A stretch of DNA of 64,000 nucleotides from Vreelandella populi (GTDB lineage: Bacteria > Pseudomonadota > Gammaproteobacteria > Pseudomonadales > Halomonadaceae). A program made the translations under genes and the position numbers. Below the pieces are notes generated by a model that did no database searches, had not been told where the DNA came from, and was given only the letters and a program-made list of their open reading frames with translations. The stretch's first letter is position 1, and each line of letters starts with the position of its first letter. Of the stretch, positions 48,533 through 58,993 are shown piece after piece. The stretch is from contig NZ_RZHE01000006.1 in the NCBI RefSeq assembly GCF_003989825.1, positions 620,001 to 684,000 on the forward strand, in the 5' to 3' direction.

Positions 48533-49783
48533 ATGCTTTCCGACACTCCCTCAACGGTATCGATGCTTGCCGGCAAACGCATTTTGCTGGGCGTAAGCGC
48601 GGGCATTGCGGCGTATAAAAGCGCGTTGATCGTACGCCTGCTCAAGCAGGCAGGCTGCGAGGTACGCGTGGTTATGACCGATGGCGCCCAGGCGTTTATC
48701 ACCCCGCTGACGCTACAGGCGCTCTCTGGCGAGCCGGTGCACACCTCGCTCCTTGACCCGGAAGCCGAGGCCGGCATGGGGCATATCGAACTCGCCCGCT
48801 GGGCAGATCTCGTTCTGATCGCCCCCGCGACGGCTGATTTGATCGCCAGGCTGGTTCACGGTATGGCCGATGACCTGCTCACCACGCTATGCCTGGCCAG
48901 TGAAGCTCCCAGGCTGATTGCACCGGCGATGAATCAGACCATGTGGCGCCACCCAGCGACCCAGCGCAACGTGGCACAGCTGGCGCAGGATGGCTGGCAA
49001 CTGATTGGCCCCGCCGCAGGCGACCAGGCGTGTGGCGATGTAGGCCCCGGACGCATGAGCGAGCCCGACACCATCTTTGAAGCGGTGGCCAACCACCTTG
49101 CCCGCGCCTTTGCGCCCGGCTGCGGTCCCCACGTGGTAATCACCGCAGGCCCGACCCGTGAAGCGCTGGACCCGGTGCGTTATCTCTCTAACCACAGCTC
49201 AGGAAAGATGGGCTACGCGCTGGCCGCCGCCGCCGTGGCTCAGGGAGCTCGGGTCACGCTTATCAGCGGGCCGGTGAGCCTGCCCACTCCCTACGGCGTA
49301 ACACGTATCGACGTTGAATCTGCCGCACAGATGCATAAAGAGGCCCTGCATCTGGCGCCAGAGGCGGCGCTGTTTATCGGCTGCGCGGCGGTAGCCGACT
49401 ATCGCTTTGCATCCCCTGCCGAGCATAAGCTTAAAAAGCAGGAAGATAGCGAAACGCTTACCCTCACGCTGACAAAGAACCCAGATATTATTGCCGAGGT
49501 TGCAGCCCTGCCGGCTGAAAAGCGCCCGCTAGTCGTTGGGTTTGCCGCAGAAACCCAACAGATCGAGCGCTATGCGCGCGACAAGCTCAGCCGTAAAGGG
49601 CTTGATATGATTGTCGCCAACGATGTCTCTCAAGCGGGCCTGGGCTTTGGAAGTGACGACAACGCAGCGCTGCTACTCTGGCGCACGATCGAAGGCACCC
49701 AACAGCGTGCCGAGCCCGCTCAACCCAAGAATCAGCTGGCGCAGGGCATTATTCGCCAGGCGCTGGCGTTACTATCTGTTTAA
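48533..49783 (+). CDS. coaBC: Bifunctional phosphopantothenoylcysteine decarboxylase/synthetase
   Basis: A 416-residue CoaBC (Dfp) of coenzyme A synthesis. The flavoprotein CoaC half has [20 protein letters not shown], the catalytic His in [20 protein letters not shown], and [16 protein letters not shown]. The CoaB half has [20 protein letters not shown] followed by GKMGYALA, and [15 protein letters not shown] with the catalytic Lys. The ATG at 48533 precedes ten extra residues before the core. It lies upstream of dut, as in many bacteria. Confidence 0.97.
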   Translation: MLSDTPSTVSMLAGKRILLGVSAGIAAYKSALIVRLLKQAGCEVRVVMTDGAQAFITPLTLQALSGEPVHTSLLDPEAEAGMGHIELARWADLVLIAPATADLIARLVHGMADDLLTTLCLASEAPRLIAPAMNQTMWRHPATQRNVAQLAQDGWQLIGPAAGDQACGDVGPGRMSEPDTIFEAVANHLARAFAPGCGPHVVITAGPTREALDPVRYLSNHSSGKMGYALAAAAVAQGARVTLISGPVSLPTPYGVTRIDVESAAQMHKEALHLAPEAALFIGCAAVADYRFASPAEHKLKKQEDSETLTLTLTKNPDIIAEVAALPAEKRPLVVGFAAETQQIERYARDKLSRKGLDMIVANDVSQAGLGFGSDDNAALLLWRTIEGTQQRAEPAQPKNQLAQGIIRQALALLSV

Positions 49784-49811
49784 CGTTGGAACTACCTGTT
49801 TAATGTTGGAG
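49772..49811 (+). repeat. 20-base tandem duplication at the coaBC/dut junction
   Basis: CTATCTGTTTAACGTTGGAA and CTACCTGTTTAATGTTGGAG stand head to tail with three mismatches. The first carries the coaBC stop; the second carries the dut ribosome site (TTGGAG). Confidence 0.7.
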
Positions 49812-49817
49812 CCATTC

Positions 49818-50276
49818 ATGACGACCCGCCCCCGCCTGCAGTGCAAAGTGCTTGATGAGCGCCTGCATGACCATATGCCGCACTACGCCACCGAAGGCTC
49901 GGCCGGTATGGACCTGCGCGCACTGCTCGACGAGCCGTTGACGTTGCAGCCCGGTGAATGCCAGCTCGTGAGGACAGGGCTTGCCATCTATATTGAAGAC
50001 CCAAGCCTTGCCGGCATGATCCTGCCGCGCTCAGGACTGGGTCACAAGCACGGTATCGTATTGGGCAACCTGGTAGGCCTGATCGATTCTGACTACCAAG
50101 GCGAGCTGATGATATCGGTCTGGAACCGCGGGCAAAGCGCTTTCACGCTATCGCCCTTCGAGAGGCTGGCGCAATATGTACTCGTGCCCGTGGTACAGGC
50201 TGAGCTTTCTATCGTTGACGCGTTTACTGCCTCTACCCGGGGCAGCGGCGGCTTTGGCAGCACCGGCCGCCAGTAA
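49818..50276 (+). CDS. dut: Deoxyuridine 5'-triphosphate nucleotidohydrolase
   Basis: A 152-residue trimeric dUTPase that keeps uracil out of DNA and supplies dUMP. All five motifs are present: [42 protein letters not shown] and the C-terminal [15 protein letters not shown] at 49818 has GGAG six bases upstream, and the length equals E. coli Dut. Confidence 0.98.
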   Translation: MTTRPRLQCKVLDERLHDHMPHYATEGSAGMDLRALLDEPLTLQPGECQLVRTGLAIYIEDPSLAGMILPRSGLGHKHGIVLGNLVGLIDSDYQGELMISVWNRGQSAFTLSPFERLAQYVLVPVVQAELSIVDAFTASTRGSGGFGSTGRQ

Positions 50277-50312
50277 TTTCGCCGTAACGCTCCGTATTGA
50301 CAGGAAATAGCC

Positions 50313-51698
50313 ATGAACGTACCTGCTTCGATTTTTCGCGCCTACGATGTTCGCGGCATTGTGGACAAAACATTGAGTGAATCCACCGCCGAGTGGATAG
50401 GCCGCGCCATCGGTACCGAGGCGGCGGCTCGCGGTGAGCAAAGCGTGATTGTCGCCCGCGATGGGCGTCTGTCCGGCCCGACCCTGCAGGCGGCGCTGAT
50501 TCGCGGCTTAATGGCCGCAGGGCGCGATGTTATCGACATAGGCATGGTACCTACCCCAGTTCTGTATTTTGCCACCCATACCCTGCCCGAAAGCCGCTCG
50601 GGTGTAATGGTCACCGGCAGCCATAACCCACCAGATTACAATGGCTTCAAGATCGTACTGGCTGGCGAAACGCTTTCTGGCGATGCGATCACAGCGCTTT
50701 TCAAGCGCATCGAGTCGAATGATTTAGCCAGCGGCCAGGGCAGTGTTCGCTCGCTGGACATACGTGCCGCGTACCTTGCCCGCATCCTTGGTGACGTTCA
50801 CGTTAAGCGGCCTCTAGAAGCGGTGGTAGACTGCGGCAACGGCGTGGCAGGCGAGCTGGGGCCGCAGCTGATCGAACAGCTGGGCGTCACGACCATCGCC
50901 CTGTTTGCCGAGATCGATGGCCACTTCCCCAACCATCATCCCGACCCCGGCAAACCTGAAAACCTGCAGGACCTGATCAACAAGGTGCAGGAAACAGGCG
51001 CCGATATCGGGCTTGCCTTTGACGGCGACGGCGACCGGGTGGGTGTAGTAACCCCGCGTGGTCGAATGATCTACCCCGACCATCTACTGATGGCATTTGC
51101 GATCGACATGCTCACCCGCCACCCCGGCGCCCGCGTGATCTTTGATATCAAATGTACCGGCAACCTTGCCCGGGTGATCAGCGAGGCCGGTGGCGAGCCT
51201 GAAATGTGGCGCACCGGCCATTCGCTGATCAAGGCGCGCATGAAGGAAACCGATGCTCAGCTAGGTGGGGAAATGAGCGGGCATATTTTCTTCAAGGAGC
51301 GCTGGTATGGTTTTGACGATGGTCTTTATGCCGCCGCACGTCTGTTAGAAATATTGGCACTTTATAATGAAGATGCAGACGCCTTTTTTGACCGCTTTCC
51401 TCAGGATCCAAGTACCCCGGAAATCAATATAATCGTAAGCGATGAAGAGAAATTTGGCCTGATAGAAGCGCTTGCCCGCGAAGGCGACTTCGGTGAAGGT
51501 ATCAAAACCACACTGGATGGTATCCGGGTTGACTACCCCGACGGCTGGGGCCTGTGCCGTGCCTCCAACACCACGCCGGCCCTGGTGCTGCGCTTTGAAG
51601 GGAAAGACAGGCAGGCTTTGGCGCGTATAAGGGAATGCTTTGCCAAAGCACTTGCACGCGTTGCGCCAACGCTTGAGATTCCTGTAACGCCGGTTTAA
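50313..51698 (+). CDS. algC: Phosphomannomutase/phosphoglucomutase
   Basis: A 461-residue alpha-D-phosphohexomutase (Pseudomonas AlgC 463) serving alginate, LPS and exopolysaccharide precursors. IFRAYDVRGIVDKTLS begins the fold. The active serine is in MVTGSHNPPDYNGFK, metal binding in LAFDGDGDRVGVV, sugar binding in LGGEMSGHIFF, and the phosphate site near RASNTTPALVLRFEG. CAGGAA lies before the ATG. The stretch 51340-51480 is more AT-rich than the rest of the gene. The dut-algC-argB order matches pseudomonads. Confidence 0.96.
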   Translation: MNVPASIFRAYDVRGIVDKTLSESTAEWIGRAIGTEAAARGEQSVIVARDGRLSGPTLQAALIRGLMAAGRDVIDIGMVPTPVLYFATHTLPESRSGVMVTGSHNPPDYNGFKIVLAGETLSGDAITALFKRIESNDLASGQGSVRSLDIRAAYLARILGDVHVKRPLEAVVDCGNGVAGELGPQLIEQLGVTTIALFAEIDGHFPNHHPDPGKPENLQDLINKVQETGADIGLAFDGDGDRVGVVTPRGRMIYPDHLLMAFAIDMLTRHPGARVIFDIKCTGNLARVISEAGGEPEMWRTGHSLIKARMKETDAQLGGEMSGHIFFKERWYGFDDGLYAAARLLEILALYNEDADAFFDRFPQDPSTPEINIIVSDEEKFGLIEALAREGDFGEGIKTTLDGIRVDYPDGWGLCRASNTTPALVLRFEGKDRQALARIRECFAKALARVAPTLEIPVTPV

Positions 51699-51762
51699 AC
51701 ACGCGGCAGGTACCATAACAATAGCCGTTAGCCACGACTATCCGGATAAAAGAAAACAGTAA

Positions 51763-52677
<915 letters not shown>

Positions 52678-52698
52678 CCGCGACGGAGGGCTAACGTC

Positions 52699-53307
52699 AT
52701 GAGTGACGACCGTAAACCTCGCCGCCGCGAGCAGATTCTTCAGGCGCTTGCCTTGATGCTTGAAGAGGACAGCGGAAAACGCATCACCACAGCAGCACTG
52801 GCGCGCCAGGTAGGCGTTTCCGAGGCAGCGCTTTATCGCCACTTTCCCAGTAAGGCGCGGATGTTCGAGGGCCTGATTGATTTTATCGAAGAGAGCCTCT
52901 TTGCGCGCATTACGCGGATTTTAGAAGAAGTCCCCGACGCCACCGCGCGCTGTGGCAAGATTCTAGCGCTGCTGCTGGGCTTTGCCGAAAAGAACCCTGG
53001 GCTTGCCCGAGTAATGGGGGGCGATGTCCTGACCGGCGAAACCGCCCGCCTGCGCCTGCGGGTCCACCAGCTGTTTGAACGCATGGAAATGCAGCTCAGA
53101 CAGGTTATTCGTGAAGCCGAACTTCGCGAAGGGCGCCGCCCCCGCATTCATGCATCAGCGGCCGCCAATCTATTGATTGCCCAGGCCGAGGGGCGCATTT
53201 CGCAATATGTACGCAGCGATTTCAAACGCCTGCCAACCGAGTACTGGGAAGACCAGTGGGCACTGCTTGCCGGGCAGTTACTGCGCGAAGCAACCCAGGC
53301 AGCCTGA
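52699..53307 (+). CDS. slmA: Nucleoid occlusion factor SlmA
   Basis: A 202-residue TetR-family protein that binds DNA sites and blocks FtsZ assembly over the nucleoid. RREQILQALALMLEEDSGKRITTAALARQ and VGVSEAALYRHFPSKARMFEGLIDFIEE (abridged: SEAALYRHFPSKARMFEGL) are the helix-turn-helix and the SlmA-specific FtsZ-linked region. RISQYVRSDFKRLPTEYWEDQW ends the family pattern. GGAGGG lies before the ATG. It starts 21 bases after argB. Confidence 0.95.
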   Translation: MSDDRKPRRREQILQALALMLEEDSGKRITTAALARQVGVSEAALYRHFPSKARMFEGLIDFIEESLFARITRILEEVPDATARCGKILALLLGFAEKNPGLARVMGGDVLTGETARLRLRVHQLFERMEMQLRQVIREAELREGRRPRIHASAAANLLIAQAEGRISQYVRSDFKRLPTEYWEDQWALLAGQLLREATQAA

Positions 53308-53380
53308 AAAACGACTGCAAGGCGGCCGACAGGGTAGTCGGCCGCTTGATATCTTGACCATCTGCCAAAGGAAGGCGCTT

Positions 53381-53680
53381 TTGAATATTACTCACCTGGA
53401 ACACACCGTTATTGCCCTGCTCTTTCAAGCCCTGCTTTGGCCGTTTGTGGGCCGCTGGGTGGCGGGCTCGCTAATTGTCGCGGTCTTTTTAGGTCGGGAG
53501 ATTGCCCAGCACGAATATGCCGGGGGAGGCCCTAACGAGGTATGGTATCTTTATGGGCTTTTCAACCACTGGTCGCTGGATTCATTTTTAGATTTCGTGG
53601 CCCCTGCCGTAGCATGCGCCGTTGTCGCGTTAGCCATGCCGGGCAGTTGGCTCTGGAAGCAGTTTGCCAAGCGCCAATAG
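53381..53680 (+). CDS. Small inner-membrane protein of unknown function
   Basis: About 99 residues starting at TTG 53381 with AAGGA eight bases upstream. It begins MNITHLEHTVIALLFQALLW, with hydrophobic segments at ~8-22 and ~24-40, a conserved-looking polar loop GREIAQHEYAGGGPNEVWY, and a third span near 70-90 (VAPAVACAVVALAMPG). The frame is open far upstream into slmA, but that part has no ribosome site. I do not recognise a named family. It ends at a bidirectional terminator. Confidence 0.7.
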   Translation: MNITHLEHTVIALLFQALLWPFVGRWVAGSLIVAVFLGREIAQHEYAGGGPNEVWYLYGLFNHWSLDSFLDFVAPAVACAVVALAMPGSWLWKQFAKRQ

Positions 53681-53712
53681 ATCAGCGTCAAACACCTGAC
53701 TGGCAGGTATAA

Positions 53713-53743
53713 AAAACCGGCGTGTTTTGGCAGCGCCGGTTTT
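53713..53743. terminator. Bidirectional terminator between membrane gene and rpoH
   Basis: AAAACCGGCG (53713-53722) pairs with CGCCGGTTTT (53734-53743) around an 11-base loop, with A- and T-runs outside. It serves both convergent genes. Confidence 0.88.
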
Positions 53744-53760
53744 CTGTAAGCTAATGGCGT

Positions 53761-54627
53761 TTAAGCCGCCAAAGCATCGCCCATCTTCAGACGCAGTTTT
53801 TTCATCGCGTTCTTTTCCAGCTGGCGGATACGCTCGGCGCTGACACCGTAAACATCGGCCAGATCATGCAGCGTGGCCTTGTTATCGGTCAGCCAGCGGC
53901 GCTGTAGAATATCTCGCGAGCGCTCGTCCAGGCCTTTCAATGCAAGCTGCAAACGACGCGTTGAGTCTTCCTCAAAATCGCTGTCTTCAAGCTGCGTGGC
54001 TGGGTCTGCCGAAGCGTCGTCCAGAAAATAAGCTGGCGCCTGATAAGTGCTCTCTTCGTCATCGCTTGGCGAGGCATCATAGCCTGCGTCATAGGCAGAA
54101 AGGCGCCCTTCCATATCACGCACGACTTCCGGCTTAACGTCGAGGTCCTTGGCGATGGCGTCGACTTCGTCGTTGTTCAACCACGCCAGACGTTTTTTAG
54201 CACTGCGCAAATTGAAGAACAGCTTGCGCTGGGCTTTGGTCGTGGCAATTTTAACGATTCGCCAGTTACGCAGCACAAACTCGTGAATTTCAGCCTTGAT
54301 CCAGTGCACTGCAAACGATACCAGGCGTACCCCTTGATTAGGGTCAAAACGCTTGACGGCTTTCATCAAGCCAACGTTACCTTCCTGAATCAAGTCAGCC
54401 TGAGGTAGCCCGTAACCTGAATAACTGCGGGCAATATGCACCACAAAACGCAGATGCGACAGTACCAGACGGCGCGCTGCTTCCAAGTCGCCTTCATCGT
54501 ACAACCGGAACGCAAGCTCGCGCTCTTCTTCAACACTCAGCACCGAAATGCCGTTAACCGCTCGAATATAGCCGCCCAGATCATGGCCTGGAGAAAGCTG
54601 TCCTACCGGTAGAAGACTAGTGCTCAT
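53761..54627 (-). CDS. rpoH: RNA polymerase sigma-32 factor
   Basis: A 288-residue heat-shock sigma factor (E. coli 284). Region 1.2/2.1 has [20 protein letters not shown]. Region 2 has [20 protein letters not shown] and [20 protein letters not shown]. The RpoH box follows ([15 protein letters not shown]), where chaperones and RNA polymerase act. Region 4 has the helix-turn-helix ([19 protein letters not shown]). Region between 3 and 4 is unusually acidic ([17 protein letters not shown]). ATG at 54627 is used; the codon before it is TTG. It is downstream of ftsYEX as in enterics, with its own 209-base gap. Confidence 0.97.
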   Translation of the reverse strand: MSTSLLPVGQLSPGHDLGGYIRAVNGISVLSVEEERELAFRLYDEGDLEAARRLVLSHLRFVVHIARSYSGYGLPQADLIQEGNVGLMKAVKRFDPNQGVRLVSFAVHWIKAEIHEFVLRNWRIVKIATTKAQRKLFFNLRSAKKRLAWLNNDEVDAIAKDLDVKPEVVRDMEGRLSAYDAGYDASPSDDEESTYQAPAYFLDDASADPATQLEDSDFEEDSTRRLQLALKGLDERSRDILQRRWLTDNKATLHDLADVYGVSAERIRQLEKNAMKKLRLKMGDALAA

Positions 54628-54836
54628 ATGCAAACGGTCTCCCTATCACTCTATCGTGGTTGGCGTACGTGGTTGAAATCACACAATACGCCTCAATTAA
54701 TCCCTAAGACTCTACCTGCCTGACAAGGTTCACTTGGATGCAGGTCTGTTACGCTTGTCTGCTACTCTTAACTCTACTACGACGGCGCCCAGAGTAATCA
54801 ACCATTGTTACCGTTAGCGGATACTGCATTTAATCC

Positions 54837-55886
54837 TTAACGTGGCCGAATGCTGGTGAGATGACGGGTAACTGCCAGCCAAGCCCCTAACCAGCCTAGT
54901 AGTGTGCTGCAGGATAGCAAAATTGTAGCGCCAGTCATATCCAACTGTGGTAGTGAAAAGCTGGCGCCATAACTTGCCGCTAGTGCCGCGACAGGCAACG
55001 ATAGCCAGTGATTCCCCAGCCCAAGCAGGCCCAGCGCCAGGAACCCGCCGCCCAAGCCATACCAAGCGCCGCTGTACAGAAACGGCCGACGTACAAAGGC
55101 GTGAGTCGCCCCAATCAGCATGACCACCTCAATTTCCCGGCGCCGACTCTCCACCGCCAGGCGAATGGTGTTGCCGACGACTAGAAGCACCCCAAGTCCA
55201 AACAGCACGCCAAGCGCCAGCGCTACCCGCCGCCCAAGGGCTGCCAAATGCCGCAACCGCTCTACCCATGCCAAATCAACCCGCACTTCATCAACCCCCG
55301 CCAGGGCTTCCAGGGTGCTTGCCAGCTGTTGCATGGCGGCGGGTTCCACGTCTTGTGGTCGCACCACAATGCTGGCCGGCAGCGGGTTATCGTCAAGCCC
55401 TGCTAGCGCGTCATCCAGGCCCAGCGACCGTTGAAACTCGGCCATACCCTGCTCAGCGCTGATCATGCGGGTATCGAGCACCGCCTGCTCCGCGCTGACC
55501 GCCTGCTCAATACGCTCGGCCTGAGCCGGGTCTACGGCGGGCTGTAGATATACGGTAAGCGTGGCGCTTTCATCCAGCTCAGCATCCAGCAAACGGGCGC
55601 TGTCCAGGGTCAGCCATAAGGCGGCGGGAAGCACCAGCGCAATCGCAATCGCGAGCATAGTAAGGAGGTTGCCCACCGGATGGCGTACCAGGCGATAAAA
55701 GCTGTCCCAACTCATTGCCCGGTGGTGACGCCCCCAGGCGCGCAAGCGGCTTGAAAACCGGGCCTGCTGGGAGTTGGCTCCACGCCGCTTGGGTGGCTCC
55801 TGGCGTGACGGCGTCGCCTTGCTTTTCGTCTTGGGCGTTTTAGGCGCAGCTCCTCTGGGGCGCCTGGGCGTTGTTGACGGCTTCAT
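54837..55886 (-). CDS. ftsX: Cell division protein FtsX
   Basis: A 349-residue membrane partner of FtsE that links cell-wall hydrolase activation to the divisome. A basic, Pro/Lys-rich cytosolic N-terminus of ~65 residues (PRRPRGAAPKTPKTKSKATP) is followed by the first span (LLTMLAIAIALVLPAALWLT). A periplasmic loop holds SATLTVYLQPAVDPAQAERI. Three C-terminal spans include RRVALALGVLFGLGVLLVVGN and VESRRREIEVVMLIGATHAFVRRPFL (abridged: RREIEVVMLIGAT is diagnostic). It overlaps ftsE by four bases (ATGA). Confidence 0.95.
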   Translation of the reverse strand: MKPSTTPRRPRGAAPKTPKTKSKATPSRQEPPKRRGANSQQARFSSRLRAWGRHHRAMSWDSFYRLVRHPVGNLLTMLAIAIALVLPAALWLTLDSARLLDAELDESATLTVYLQPAVDPAQAERIEQAVSAEQAVLDTRMISAEQGMAEFQRSLGLDDALAGLDDNPLPASIVVRPQDVEPAAMQQLASTLEALAGVDEVRVDLAWVERLRHLAALGRRVALALGVLFGLGVLLVVGNTIRLAVESRRREIEVVMLIGATHAFVRRPFLYSGAWYGLGGGFLALGLLGLGNHWLSLPVAALAASYGASFSLPQLDMTGATILLSCSTLLGWLGAWLAVTRHLTSIRPR

Positions 55887-56551
55887 ACAGCTCCCTCATC
55901 GGCCACTAGGCGCCCTTCACGCAAGCGCAGAATGCGGTGACGCAGGCGGGCAATCAGCGCCAAGTCGTGGCTTGCAATCATGACCGTGGTACCGATGCGG
56001 TTGAAGTCTTCAAAAAGCGCCATGATGTCGGCCGAGAGCTGCGGATCCAGATTTCCCGTCGGCTCATCGGCAAGCAGTAGCGAAGGTTTGTTGACCACCG
56101 CGCGGGCAATGCCCACCCGCTGCTGCTCGCCGCCGGAAAGCTCCACGGGCAGCGCCTTTTCACGGTGCAGCAAGCCAACTTTATCCAAGGCAGCACGCAC
56201 ACGGCGCGCCGTTTCTCGTGGCTCGATGCCCTGAATTTCAAGCGGCAACGACACATTGTGAAACACGCTTCGATCAAATAGCAGTTGGTGATCCTGAAAG
56301 ACCACGCCTATCTGGCGGCGATAAAACGGCACTTGGCTTGCGTGCAGCTGGGCAATATCGTGCCCAGCGACCATGACCCGCCCGCGGCTGGGCTTTTCAA
56401 GGCGCATGATCAAGCGCAGCAATGAGCTCTTGCCTGCCCCGGAATGCCCGGTCAGAAACACCATTTCACCGCGTTCTACACGAAAATCCAGATGGGCCAG
56501 GGCTTCAAAACGGCCACCATAGCGCTTCCCGACGTGCTCGAAAGCGATCAT
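55883..56551 (-). CDS. ftsE: Cell division ATP-binding protein FtsE
   Basis: A 222-residue ABC ATPase (E. coli 222). [13 protein letters not shown] opens it. Walker A is [16 protein letters not shown], the signature [14 protein letters not shown], Walker [13 protein letters not shown] and the switch [12 protein letters not shown]. It is coupled by four-base overlaps to both ftsY and ftsX. Confidence 0.98.
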   Translation of the reverse strand: MIAFEHVGKRYGGRFEALAHLDFRVERGEMVFLTGHSGAGKSSLLRLIMRLEKPSRGRVMVAGHDIAQLHASQVPFYRRQIGVVFQDHQLLFDRSVFHNVSLPLEIQGIEPRETARRVRAALDKVGLLHREKALPVELSGGEQQRVGIARAVVNKPSLLLADEPTGNLDPQLSADIMALFEDFNRIGTTVMIASHDLALIARLRHRILRLREGRLVADEGAV

Positions 56552-58005
56552 GCGCGGCCGTCATCCCCTTGGCGGTCAAACAGGGCGTTGACAAAGTCCT
56601 CGGCTTCGAAGGGACGCAGGTCATCCAGCCCCTCTCCTACACCAATAAAGCGGATAGGCGTTTTTAGCTGCTTGGCCAGGGCAAAGATAATGCCTCCCTT
56701 TGCCGTGCCATCCAGCTTGGTGAGCGTAATACCCGTGACCGGCACGGCTTCATTGAACGTGCTCGCCTGAGCAATGGCGTTTTGTCCGGTGCCTGCATCC
56801 AGTACCAGCATGACTTCATGGGGCGCGGTGGCGTCCACTTTTTTCATCACCCGATGGACTTTTTTCAGCTCTTCCATCAAGTGGCTCTTGTTGTGCAAAC
56901 GGCCCGCCGTATCGGCAATCAGCACATCCACGCCACGCGCTTTGGCAGCAGCCACGGCGTCATAAATCACTGATGCGCTGTCGGCACCGGTGTGCTGGGC
57001 AATCACCGGCACGCTGTTGCGTTCGCCCCACACTTTAAGCTGCTCGACCGCCGCCGCCCGGAAGGTGTCCCCGGCCGCCAGCATGACGCTTTTACCTTCG
57101 CGCTGAAAACGCTGGGTCAGCTTGCCGATGGTGGTGGTTTTCCCCACCCCGTTAACGCCGACAACTAAAATGACAAAGGGGCCGTCCGCCTGCCGGTTCA
57201 GGTCCAGCGGCGTTGCCACCGGCCCTAGCATGGAAGCAAGTTCCTCCTGCAAGCCCCGGTACAGCGCTTCTGGGTTATTAAGCTCCTTGCGTGATACTCG
57301 CGCTTCAAGGCGCTCGATAATCTCGCTGGTGGCATCAATACCCACATCGGCCATCAGCAGCTGGGTTTCCAGGTCTTCCAGAAGCTCGTCATCAATCTGC
57401 TTTTTGCCTAAAAACAGATCGGCGATACCGTCGGTCAGATTGGCGCGGGTCTTGCCCAGGCCTGACTTGATCCGTGCAAACCAGCCCTGCTTTTCACCTT
57501 TTGCGGCCACCGGCTTCTCTTGGAGTGCTGGTTTGGGCTCCGAAGGTGCCTGTACGGGTTCAGGCTCTGGGATGGGTTCTGGCTCAGGGATAGGATCTGG
57601 CTCAGGAATAGGCTCTGGCTCTGGGACGGGCTCCGGCTCAGGGATGGGTTCTGGCTCAGGAATAAGCTCCGGCTCAGGAATAGGCTCTGGCTTGATCTCG
57701 GGTTCCGGTTTAATCGGATCGATTTCGGGCTCAGGGGCAGGCTCCGGCTCGATCTCGGGTTCCGGTTTAATCGGGTCAATTTCAGGCTCATCAGCAGGTT
57801 CCGGGTCGATCTCGGGCTCTGGCTTAATCGGATCGATTTCGGGCTCATCAGCAGGCTCCGGCTTGATCTCGGGTTCCGGTTTAACCGGATCGACATCAGG
57901 CACTGGTTTGATTTCGGACTCCGGCTGCGGCTCTTCTTGACGCAACTCCTCCTGCGGCAACTCCTGGGAGTCATGCTTTTTCTTACGCTTGAAAAAACCA
58001 AACAT
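56548..58005 (-). CDS. ftsY: Signal recognition particle receptor FtsY with expanded acidic repeat
   Basis: A 485-residue GTPase that docks the SRP-ribosome complex at the membrane. [11 protein letters not shown] forms a basic lipid-binding start. Residues ~20-155 are a long acidic, proline-rich region with repeated [12 protein letters not shown] and EPEPIPEP units. The NG domain follows: [20 protein letters not shown], Walker [35 protein letters not shown], and [18 protein letters not shown] at 58005 has GGA eight bases upstream; the ATG at 58014 lies too near it. E. coli FtsY also has an acidic A domain, but not this repeat pattern. First gene of ftsYEX. Confidence 0.96.
   Translation of the reverse strand: MFGFFKRKKKHDSQELPQEELRQEEPQPESEIKPVPDVDPVKPEPEIKPEPADEPEIDPIKPEPEIDPEPADEPEIDPIKPEPEIEPEPAPEPEIDPIKPEPEIKPEPIPEPELIPEPEPIPEPEPVPEPEPIPEPDPIPEPEPIPEPEPVQAPSEPKPALQEKPVAAKGEKQGWFARIKSGLGKTRANLTDGIADLFLGKKQIDDELLEDLETQLLMADVGIDATSEIIERLEARVSRKELNNPEALYRGLQEELASMLGPVATPLDLNRQADGPFVILVVGVNGVGKTTTIGKLTQRFQREGKSVMLAAGDTFRAAAVEQLKVWGERNSVPVIAQHTGADSASVIYDAVAAAKARGVDVLIADTAGRLHNKSHLMEELKKVHRVMKKVDATAPHEVMLVLDAGTGQNAIAQASTFNEAVPVTGITLTKLDGTAKGGIIFALAKQLKTPIRFIGVGEGLDDLRPFEAEDFVNALFDRQGDDGRA
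57541..57930 (-). repeat. Degenerate tandem repeats within ftsY
   Basis: About four copies of a 57-base unit encoding [19 protein letters not shown], then many 18-base units encoding [12 protein letters not shown]. Substitutions between copies are mostly synonymous or Asp/Glu/Lys swaps, so the peptide character is kept. Confidence 0.85.
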
Positions 58006-58095
58006 GGTTGTCATCCAACTTGAAAGGTGAACATTGTGACCATCCTACCACCGCCAACCAAGACTTTGGATAAGTAGCCCGCTACAATCCCCGAT

Positions 58096-58716
58096 ATGAC
58101 ACGACAACGCTCTTCTATCTCACGTTCACGCTCATCGGCTTCCCGTGGCGCGCCTTCCCGGCAGACGGGTAAGTTACGTATTATCGGCGGCGACTATCGG
58201 CGCCGCCAGTTACCCGTACTCGACCGGCCAGGACTTCGGCCCACCCCGGACCGGGTACGCGAAACGCTGTTCAACTGGTTAGGCCAGCAGCTATACGGCC
58301 AACGCGTGCTGGACCTTTTTGCAGGCACCGGCGCGTTAGGCATCGAAGCGCTTTCACGTGGTGCCGCTCATGTGGACTTTGTCGAACGTGACAGCACCGT
58401 GGCGGCGTATATTACTCAAAACCTGGCCACGCTTGGGGCTACTCGCGGGTACGTTACCCCGCGCGATGCGCTGCTGTTTCTCGACCAGCCAGCCAGCCCC
58501 TATGACCTGGTGTTTCTGGACCCGCCCTTTCACCAGACGCTAGCTTCCCCCTGCTGCAACGCGCTGGAACAGGCTGGCTGGCTCTCAAAAGATGCCATGA
58601 TTTACCTGGAGACCGAACGCACCCTTACGCCTGCCGTTCCGGCTAACTGGCAGCTACACCGCGAAACCCAGGCAGGAGAAAGCACCGCTCGGCTCTACCA
58701 ACGACAAACACCCTAA
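58096..58716 (+). CDS. rsmD: 16S rRNA m2G966 methyltransferase
   Basis: A 206-residue SAM methyltransferase (E. coli 198). LRIIGGDYRRRQLPVLDRPG and LRPTPDRVRETLFNWLG are RsmD hallmarks. Motif I is VLDLFAGTGALGIEALSRGA and motif IV LVFLDPPFHQ. The N-terminal ~25 residues are Ser/Arg-rich and poorly conserved. It is divergent from ftsY, the same arrangement as in E. coli. Confidence 0.96.
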   Translation: MTRQRSSISRSRSSASRGAPSRQTGKLRIIGGDYRRRQLPVLDRPGLRPTPDRVRETLFNWLGQQLYGQRVLDLFAGTGALGIEALSRGAAHVDFVERDSTVAAYITQNLATLGATRGYVTPRDALLFLDQPASPYDLVFLDPPFHQTLASPCCNALEQAGWLSKDAMIYLETERTLTPAVPANWQLHRETQAGESTARLYQRQTP

Positions 58717-58810
58717 ACAGCGCTTGCCGACAGCGCCTGCGAGCGTTACGCTCGCCTCATTCGCCCCTGTTGGCACGCCTGTCGTTCGTTTTTTAACCCT
58801 GGAGGTTTAC

Positions 58811-58993
58811 ATGAGTCTGGAACTGTTCAATCAGCTCGAACAGAAAGTTACCGATACAGTGGAAGCACTGGAAATGATGAAGCTGGAAAATGAAGAGCTG
58901 CGCGATGAAAACGCCAAGCTCAAGCAGGAACGCGAAGAGTGGGAACGTCGCCTGAACAGCCTGCTGAGCAAGTTTGAAGGCAGCGCTAGCTAA
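58811..58993 (+). CDS. zapB: Cell division protein ZapB, short form
   Basis: A 60-residue coiled-coil protein. It begins MSLELFNQLEQKVTDTVEAL and continues with MMKLENEELRDENAKLKQE and the C-terminal LNSLLSKFEG. E. coli ZapB is 81 residues with the same MSLEVFEKLE start and RLQALLGRME end, so this is a shorter coiled coil with about three heptads missing. GGAGG lies five bases before the ATG. Its last eight bases overlap the end of rimI on the other strand. Confidence 0.85.
   Translation: MSLELFNQLEQKVTDTVEALEMMKLENEELRDENAKLKQEREEWERRLNSLLSKFEGSAS

Noticed and set aside
51340..51480. AT-rich patch inside algC
   Set aside because: Composition differs from its flanks, but the frame and family motifs continue without a break. 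Too short to argue for transfer or recombination without comparative data.
57122..57940. Long plus-strand Gly/Ser-rich frame opposite ftsY
   Set aside because: It is the antisense of the Pro/Glu repeat codons (GSGSG arises from the complement of PEPEP). FtsY on the minus strand has the full family sequence, and no ribosome site or family supports the other frame.
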